DNA of 5,143 bases from contig DBCW01000058.1 in NCBI GenBank assembly GCA_002293265.1, forward strand, positions 13,065 through 18,207. Reading direction: 5' to 3'. A program made the position numbers and the translations under genes. The notes beneath the pieces are model-generated. The model worked only from the letters and a program-made list of their open reading frames with translations. It had not been told where the DNA came from and made no database searches. Below are positions 1 through 3,915 of this stretch, piece after piece (within the stretch, counting starts at the first letter, position 1; the number at the start of each line of letters is the position of its first letter). The DNA comes from Eggerthellales bacterium UBA948 (GTDB lineage Bacteria; Actinomycetota; Coriobacteriia; Coriobacteriales; UBA8131).

Positions 1-339
1 AGCCTTATGAGCCTCATTAGGCTTTGCAGCAAGTGCAGGCAGCAGCACTTTATCTTTATAGAATTGATAAAAGACTTCCGGGTTTTGCACATAGAAGCTG
101 TGACTTAAGATGGTTTCCGGCGGGTATGCGTATTTTTGGCTATACAGACCGTTGACACTACGAAAATCCGGAATACCACTTTCTGTGGATACTCCTGCTC
201 CGCCGAAGAATACGACACTGTTGCTTTCTGTAATTATGTCTTTTAAGGTCTCGATCCGCGTCTGATAGTCTGATCTTGAGTTGATTGACCGAGGCTTCTC
301 CAATGTTTGTTCTTTTGATAATGCAGGCATATCTACCAT
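1..339 (-). CDS. Sir2-family NAD-dependent protein deacylase (sirtuin), C-terminus beyond the window
   Basis: Translating the minus strand from ATG at 339 gives 113 residues open to the window edge. Residues 41-61 read SVVFFGGAGVSTESGIPDFR followed by S, which is the sirtuin NAD-binding signature GAGxSxxSGIPDFRS. It is followed by GLY (64-66), YPPETILSHSFY (72-83) and PALAAKPNEAH (101-111), as in bacterial sirtuins of Bacillota type. Family members use NAD+ to remove acyl groups from lysines in cytoplasmic proteins. The catalytic His, the zinc cysteines and the rest of the Rossmann domain lie outside the window. The start is uncertain: ATG 339 and ATG 330 are both in frame. An AGG at 343-341 suits 330 better, with 10 bases of spacing, because it is only about 2 bases from 339. 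About 25 charged residues precede the usual sirtuin start helix. The gene is divergent from the radical SAM gene. The family assignment is firm; substrate and start are not. Confidence 0.93.
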   Translation of the reverse strand, partial: MVDMPALSKEQTLEKPRSINSRSDYQTRIETLKDIITESNSVVFFGGAGVSTESGIPDFRSVNGLYSQKYAYPPETILSHSFYVQNPEVFYQFYKDKVLLPALAAKPNEAHKA

Positions 340-589
340 ACCTAATTCTATTTTCTCTTTTCTTTGTATGCATAACAGTATAATGAATATTAACCGTATC
401 TAGGACAAATTAAAATCAAATTTTGTTAGATTAGCCTCGATGTATTCAGTGGCACTGTTAAGTATATTTGTTGAGTATTCTCGACACTTCGCCAGTGAAG
501 TTTACGGGAAACTACTTCTTAATTATTCAAGGCAGCAGCTAATACCTTGTCGATGTTTCCGAATTCAGCGTTCTAGCTTAGGGAAGTGC

Positions 590-616
590 ATGACAACAAG
601 TAGCAGTATTTATAAT
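590..616 (+). promoter_or_regulatory. Candidate sigma-70-type promoter for the radical SAM gene
   Basis: A perfect -10 hexamer TATAAT lies at 611-616. ATGACA at 590-595 matches the TTGACA -35 consensus at five of six positions. The 15-base spacer is shorter than the usual 16-18, which weakens the call. Transcription would begin near 622-624, giving a leader of about 70 bases that contains the hairpin at 635-665. Inferred from hexamer matching only. Confidence 0.35.
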
Positions 617-634
617 CACAAAATGTTTTATTTG

Positions 635-665
635 AAAGAGCGATAGAGTGCTACAATCGCTTTTT
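635..665 (+). terminator. Stem-loop with T-run in the radical SAM leader (terminator or attenuator)
   Basis: AGCGAT (639-644) pairs perfectly with ATCGCT (656-661). The stem extends outward through a G-T pair (638-662) and three A-T pairs (635-637 with 663-665), enclosing an 11-base loop. The 3' arm runs into TTTTT (661-665), the form of an intrinsic terminator on the plus strand. No plus-strand gene ends upstream, and the next ribosome-binding site is only 17 bases downstream. Leader attenuation or termination of a short leader RNA therefore seems more plausible than ending an upstream gene. The stem has only four G-C pairs, so strength is modest. Confidence 0.45.
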
Positions 666-681
666 CTAATTACATATGCAC

Positions 682-687
682 GAGGAG
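682..687 (+). promoter_or_regulatory. Ribosome-binding site that decides the radical SAM start
   Basis: GAGGAG lies 6 bases before ATG 694. The upstream in-frame ATG at 676 has no purine-rich site before it, and starting there would bury the GAGGAG inside the coding region. This places the start at 694. Confidence 0.8.
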
Positions 688-693
688 TATAAA

Positions 694-2010
694 ATGGGCA
701 GCAAAAGGCAGGCTTCACGACCGCAGCTTCAACAGTGGCTGGATGTGTACGAAGGTATTTACAATGATTTTATGCAAAGCATAGAAGATACCGGTGTGAG
801 TTTTGCGTTGGCTCATGCACATAACGATAAGCTCGCGTCTCTAAAGCTAAACCTGCGAAACAAAGGAGCGTGGTTTCGCAATGGCGATGCCAGTATCTCC
901 AATAACGGAATATCAACTGCATGCGAAGCCTGCACAGGCGGCAGTGGTAGTAGGACATTTTACTATTCGCTTCAATGTAACCGCGATTGCTATTTCTGTT
1001 TTAATAATAATCAAAGCAATTATGAAGAGCACATTATTGGGCAGCGAGATTGGCGAGGGGAGTTTGCGGAGATGTTGTCCGGCAAAACAGAGATGACCCA
1101 TCTGGCTTTGACCGGAGGAGAACCTCTTTTGTTTCCGCAAGAAGCACTGTCATTTTTTGAGACAGCACACAAGAATTGGCCAAACGCGCACCTTAGACTT
1201 TATACCACCGGTTATCAGTTGAATGAGGATCTATTGGAGTTGCTTGTTAGCGCAGGCCTTTCTGAGATCCGTTTTAGTATCAAACTTGATGATGAGTCTT
1301 TTGTGCAATCGGAGGCAATTGAACGTATTCGTATGGCAAAGAGATATAAGTTGGATGTCATGGTAGAAATGCCTGTAATTCCGGGCACTTTGACTCAAAT
1401 GAAAGAGTTACTGCTCAAATTGGATAGTATCGGTATATACGGAATCAATCTATTGGAGTTTTGTTATGCATTCAATAATTGGGCGGAGTTTCAATCTCGC
1501 GGTTTTACCATCAAGAATCCTCCGTTTCCGGTACTTTATGATTATGTCTATGCGGGTAGTTTGCCAATAAGTGAAAGTGAGATTGAATGTCTGAAGCTGT
1601 TGGAGTTTGCAATCGATCAAAAGCTGAACCTTGGTGTTCACTACTGTTCATTAGAAAACAAACACAGAGATCAGATTCGAACTCAAAATACCAGCTTGAA
1701 GTTTAGAAACGCATGCTATGTCTTGGACAACGATGATTATTTTTTAAAAACATGCAAAGTTTTTGATGGCGACGTTGAATTGGCGTGTCGTTATTTTGAA
1801 CAGATGTTTCCAGACAATAATAGTAATTGGCAGCGACCTTGGAACTATGATCCCGAAGACAATTGCTGCATTTTCCACCCGCGATTCAAAAACTCAATTA
1901 AGCACTTGTCATTAGAGATTGCCACTTCATACAACGTACTTGAGCCACGAGGCAACGATACTATTCTTCGCGAGCTGGCACTTGTTTTGGAGGGTGGCGA
2001 CAGGCAATAG
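694..2010 (+). CDS. Radical SAM protein of uncertain function (resembles PFL-activase-related COG2108 group)
   Basis: This 438-residue cytoplasmic protein (no signal peptide or membrane segment) carries CNRDCYFC at 95-102, the Cx3Cx2C motif that binds the [4Fe-4S] cluster which cleaves S-adenosylmethionine. LTGGEPL at 139-145 is the SAM-contacting GGEP motif. VMVEMPVIPG near 222-231 fits a core strand of the radical SAM barrel. A CEAC pair (77-80) lies just before the cluster motif, and HYCSLENKHRDQ (316-327) lies in the C-terminal half. This arrangement (CxxC, then the SAM motif, then an FCS/YCS-K-Q block) recalls the uncharacterised COG2108 proteins related to pyruvate formate-lyase activating enzyme; that comparison is from memory. 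Further cysteines at 341, 354, 365, 391 and 392 could hold an auxiliary cluster, but no standard SPASM pattern is clear. The start at 694 is chosen for its GAGGAG site; ATG 676 would add six residues. The gene is alone on its strand and convergent with the desulfurase operon, 38 bases away with no clear terminator between. Substrate unknown. Confidence 0.9.
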   Translation: MGSKRQASRPQLQQWLDVYEGIYNDFMQSIEDTGVSFALAHAHNDKLASLKLNLRNKGAWFRNGDASISNNGISTACEACTGGSGSRTFYYSLQCNRDCYFCFNNNQSNYEEHIIGQRDWRGEFAEMLSGKTEMTHLALTGGEPLLFPQEALSFFETAHKNWPNAHLRLYTTGYQLNEDLLELLVSAGLSEIRFSIKLDDESFVQSEAIERIRMAKRYKLDVMVEMPVIPGTLTQMKELLLKLDSIGIYGINLLEFCYAFNNWAEFQSRGFTIKNPPFPVLYDYVYAGSLPISESEIECLKLLEFAIDQKLNLGVHYCSLENKHRDQIRTQNTSLKFRNACYVLDNDDYFLKTCKVFDGDVELACRYFEQMFPDNNSNWQRPWNYDPEDNCCIFHPRFKNSIKHLSLEIATSYNVLEPRGNDTILRELALVLEGGDRQ

Positions 2011-2048
2011 GGCACAAATATAATGCTGATGCGGCGGGAATGGGTTGA

Positions 2049-3314
2049 TTAGGGCAGGCTGGATATTAGGCGCCTGTTTATGCGCTGAGGCATTTCTTCT
2101 ATTACCTGTAAGCAGCGATCAATCTCTTCACTAGTGTTGTAAAAGCATGGGCTGATGCGCAAGCTTGCGGTTAGTTTGAGGTAATTATGCAGCACTTGGG
2201 CGCAATGGGTTCCGGCGCGTACTGCTATTCCTGCTGCATCCAGCTCATAAGCGATGTCTTCGGTATTGAGTAGGTCGTTGGTAAAGCTCACCAAGCAACA
2301 GGCTCTTTTCTCGGCATCTGTGCTGCCTATTATCTGCACGCCTTTTATACGCTTTAGACCATCCATTAGCTGTTTTGTCAGGGCATGTTCTGAGGCTTGA
2401 ATGGTACCCCAGCCAATTTGCATGAGGTAGTCAAGCGCGCTTACTAAGCTGAATGCGCCGGCAACATTAGGTGTTCCCGCTTCAAATCTTTGTGGACCGT
2501 CTTGGAAAGTCGATGTGAGCTTTGACACCTGATCGATCATCTCTCCACCATACATGAATGGCTCTAGGTTGGACATCAGTTTGCGCTTGATGTATAACAC
2601 GCCTATCCCCATTGGAGCATATGCTTTGTGCCCCGAAAAAACAGCTGCATCCACGTCCATGGCTCGAAAGTCAAGCGGCATGTGCGCCACGCTTTGCGCA
2701 CAATCTAAAAACACACGTGCACCAACGGATCTAGCTGCTGCTACCAGAGAACTTACAGGAGAAGAACATCCGTATACGTTAGAGATATGTGCGCAGCTTA
2801 TTAACTTGGTCTTATCGGTTACCACACGCTTGATCTCTTCATCAGTAATCAGACCGTCGTCATCCGGATACAAAAATACCAGCTCTGCGCCGGTCTTTTT
2901 TGCCACCATCTGCCAAGGAACAAGATTTGAGTGGTGTTCATATATGGGTAGCACTATACGGTCATCTTTGCCAAGCTCGTTTAAACCCCACGAATAGGCC
3001 AGCAAGTTAAGGCCTTCGGTCGCATTGCGAGTAAATATCACCTCATCGCTGTCAGCACCGATAAAAGTGGCGATCATATCGCGACAGGCATTGTAAAGTT
3101 TTGTAGCTCTGATTCCGGCTTTATGCTGGCTGCGATAGGGATTTGCGTTAAAATCGCGGTAAAAACCACTCTCTGCATCTAAAACGACGCGAGGTTTATG
3201 GGTGGTAGCTGCGTTATCCAGATATATGTTAGGTGCGGACGGCTTGAGGGGGCCGTCCGCTTGAGCAGGAGTACTGATGGCAGGAAAATCACTTCTCAAG
3301 TCATTTGCCATCAT
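2049..3314 (-). CDS. Group II cysteine desulfurase (SufS/CsdA-like, class V aminotransferase fold)
   Basis: The protein of about 421 residues is close to the roughly 406 of SufS. It is a PLP enzyme that converts L-cysteine to alanine and passes the sulfur, as persulfide, to Fe-S cluster or cofactor assembly in the cytoplasm. Counting from ATG 3314, visible family motifs are YLDNAATTHKP (31-41), NPYRSQH (58-64), FTRNATEGLNLLAYSWG (94-110), YEHHSNLVPWQ (125-135), LDCAQS with the PLP-binding Asp (203-208), SGHK with the Schiff-base Lys230, FEAGTPN (277-283) and VRAGTHCAQ with the sulfur-accepting Cys371. All catalytic residues are present. The start is uncertain: tandem ATGs at 3314 and 3311 fit family length and overlap the previous stop by 11-14 bases, suggesting coupled translation. 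ATG 3395 would add 27 Lys/Ala-rich residues overlapping the acidic tail of the preceding gene. No suf or isc scaffold gene is adjacent; the upstream neighbours are an unknown protein and an AOR enzyme. This argues for a dedicated sulfur-donor role, by inference. Confidence 0.93.
   Translation of the reverse strand: MMANDLRSDFPAISTPAQADGPLKPSAPNIYLDNAATTHKPRVVLDAESGFYRDFNANPYRSQHKAGIRATKLYNACRDMIATFIGADSDEVIFTRNATEGLNLLAYSWGLNELGKDDRIVLPIYEHHSNLVPWQMVAKKTGAELVFLYPDDDGLITDEEIKRVVTDKTKLISCAHISNVYGCSSPVSSLVAAARSVGARVFLDCAQSVAHMPLDFRAMDVDAAVFSGHKAYAPMGIGVLYIKRKLMSNLEPFMYGGEMIDQVSKLTSTFQDGPQRFEAGTPNVAGAFSLVSALDYLMQIGWGTIQASEHALTKQLMDGLKRIKGVQIIGSTDAEKRACCLVSFTNDLLNTEDIAYELDAAGIAVRAGTHCAQVLHNYLKLTASLRISPCFYNTSEEIDRCLQVIEEMPQRINRRLISSLP
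3235..3260 (-). repeat. Perfect 9-bp GC-rich inverted repeat near the 5' end of the desulfurase gene
   Basis: GCGGACGGC (3235-3243) and GCCGTCCGC (3252-3260) are perfect reverse complements around an 8-base spacer. In the minus-strand mRNA it falls on codons 19-27, which encode the linker ADGPLKPSA before the conserved YLDNAATT block. There is no T-run after either arm, so it is not an intrinsic terminator. A role in translation or mRNA stability is possible but not shown. Confidence 0.6.
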
Positions 3315-3915
3315 CAGTCGAAATTTCGTCTTTGTTTTGGTCTTCGCTTTCGCTCTCACCTGCGCTTTTATCTGTGCTTTCACTTTCTTCGGCATTTACT
3401 GCTTCTTGCAATTGCATAAAACGTAGACCTACGCATTGTGAGATCACACTTATCTGTTGCAGGAAAGGAATATTGGGTGCAAGTTCATTAATGCCAAAAG
3501 AAGCAAATGGATCTAATGGTTTTGGCGCAGTATCAACATTTTCATCTTTGGCGGTAGCTTCACTTGCCGCAGCCTTATCAGAAGCCTCTTTTAAAGCGGT
3601 CTCAATAGCATCAGCAAGTTCAGCGTCACCAACCTTATCGCGTATCCAAGAGATAAACGTAAGCGGTTCCACCCAACTCATGCCGGTTCTGGTACTGCCT
3701 TTTAAGTTGCCTAACCTAGAGCTTCCTTGTGTTAAGAACTTAAGTGCACCGTTTAGGCTGTAACAATATACATCCGAGTTTCCCATCGCAGGGTTCATTG
3801 ATGAGCCGATGAAGTGATTGCCCCAGTCTAGTTCGCGAAGCAGAAAGGTTGCCCTTTCAGCCGTGACCGGCGAAAAGGGCAACTCTCCATAATTTTCCAA
3901 GCTTGAACTAGGCAT
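3301..3915 (-). CDS. Unrecognised 204-residue protein with acidic C-terminal tail, in the AOR operon
   Basis: I do not recognise this family. From ATG 3915 it shows a globular part (about 1-108, including FLLRELDWGNHFIG and SWVEPLTFISWIRDKVGDAELADAI). An Ala/Lys/Glu-rich linker (about 109-133) follows, then a short hydrophobic block (about 134-174, with PFLQQISVISQCVGLRFMQL) and a Glu/Ser/Asp-rich tail (176-204) that is probably disordered. There is no signal peptide or membrane segment, and only two cysteines (51 and 161), with no CxxC or cofactor motif. ATG 3915 is chosen because it overlaps the AOR stop (3908-3910) by 8 bases, has AAGG at 3928-3925 nine bases upstream, and leaves a natural sequence. 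An in-frame ATG at 3939 lacks a ribosome-binding site and would add 8 residues. Lying between an AOR enzyme and a cysteine desulfurase, it could be a small subunit, a maturation chaperone or a sulfur-transfer adaptor. That is inference from position only. Its reality is supported by tight packing on both sides. Confidence 0.78.
   Translation of the reverse strand: MPSSSLENYGELPFSPVTAERATFLLRELDWGNHFIGSSMNPAMGNSDVYCYSLNGALKFLTQGSSRLGNLKGSTRTGMSWVEPLTFISWIRDKVGDAELADAIETALKEASDKAAASEATAKDENVDTAPKPLDPFASFGINELAPNIPFLQQISVISQCVGLRFMQLQEAVNAEESESTDKSAGESESEDQNKDEISTDDGK
3848..3883 (-). repeat. Strong two-tier hairpin inside the start of the 204-residue gene
   Basis: GTTGCCCTTT (3848-3857) pairs perfectly with AAAGGGCAAC (3874-3883). 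Inside this, GCCG (3860-3863) pairs with CGGC (3868-3871) around the four-base loop TGAC, with a 2x2 mismatch (CA/GA) between the two stems. That gives 14 pairs in 36 bases. On the minus-strand transcript it covers codons 11-23 of the 204-residue gene, about 25 bases beyond the end of the AOR gene. No T-run follows, so it does not look like a terminator. Its position suits a processing or stability barrier between the AOR cistron and the two downstream ones, or control of translation. This is inference. Confidence 0.65.

Larger units (their letters stand above)
340..693. other. Divergent intergenic region between the sirtuin and radical SAM genes
   Basis: About 350 bases that are visibly more AT-rich than the flanking genes and should hold the 5' control regions of both. 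On the plus strand it contains a candidate promoter (590-616), a hairpin with T-run (635-665) and the radical SAM ribosome-binding site (682-687). On the minus strand a TATACT hexamer at 382-377 could be a -10 box for the sirtuin, but I see no convincing -35 at the right distance. An interrupted dyad lies at 469-486 (TGTTGAG, 4 bases, CTCGACA, with one G-T pair). An open frame at 440-646 has no ribosome-binding site and no recognisable protein features, so I do not call it a gene. Confidence 0.6.

Noticed and set aside
158..373. Open frame of 71 codons on the minus strand over the sirtuin
   Set aside because: It is a shifted frame of the sirtuin; the frame from 339 carries the GAGVSTESGIPDFRS signature and continues to the window edge.
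440..646. Open frame of 68 codons on the plus strand in the intergenic region
   Set aside because: No ribosome-binding site before ATG 440, no recognisable domain, unremarkable composition, and it starts well upstream of the only candidate promoter.
2055..2079. CAGGC/GCCTG stem followed by TTT as a terminator for the radical SAM gene
   Set aside because: Only five pairs around a 12-base loop and three Ts, and it lies inside the convergent desulfurase gene.
2158..2169. 12-base palindrome CGCAAGCTTGCG in the desulfurase gene
   Set aside because: About one perfect 12-base palindrome is expected by chance in a window this size, and it lies mid-coding with no context.
2554..2997. Open frame of 147 codons antisense to the desulfurase
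   Set aside because: Shadow of a strongly conserved coding frame on the other strand, with no features of its own.
3305..3763. Open frame of 152 codons antisense to the 204-residue gene
   Set aside because: Ser/Ala/Leu-rich reading of the reverse of a Glu/Ser-rich gene. The minus-strand frame is better supported by overlap with both neighbours.
3848..3883. The two-tier hairpin as a SECIS element for selenocysteine
   Set aside because: A bacterial SECIS must directly follow an in-frame UGA. The reading frame here has no UGA before the hairpin, and the AOR gene ends with TAG.
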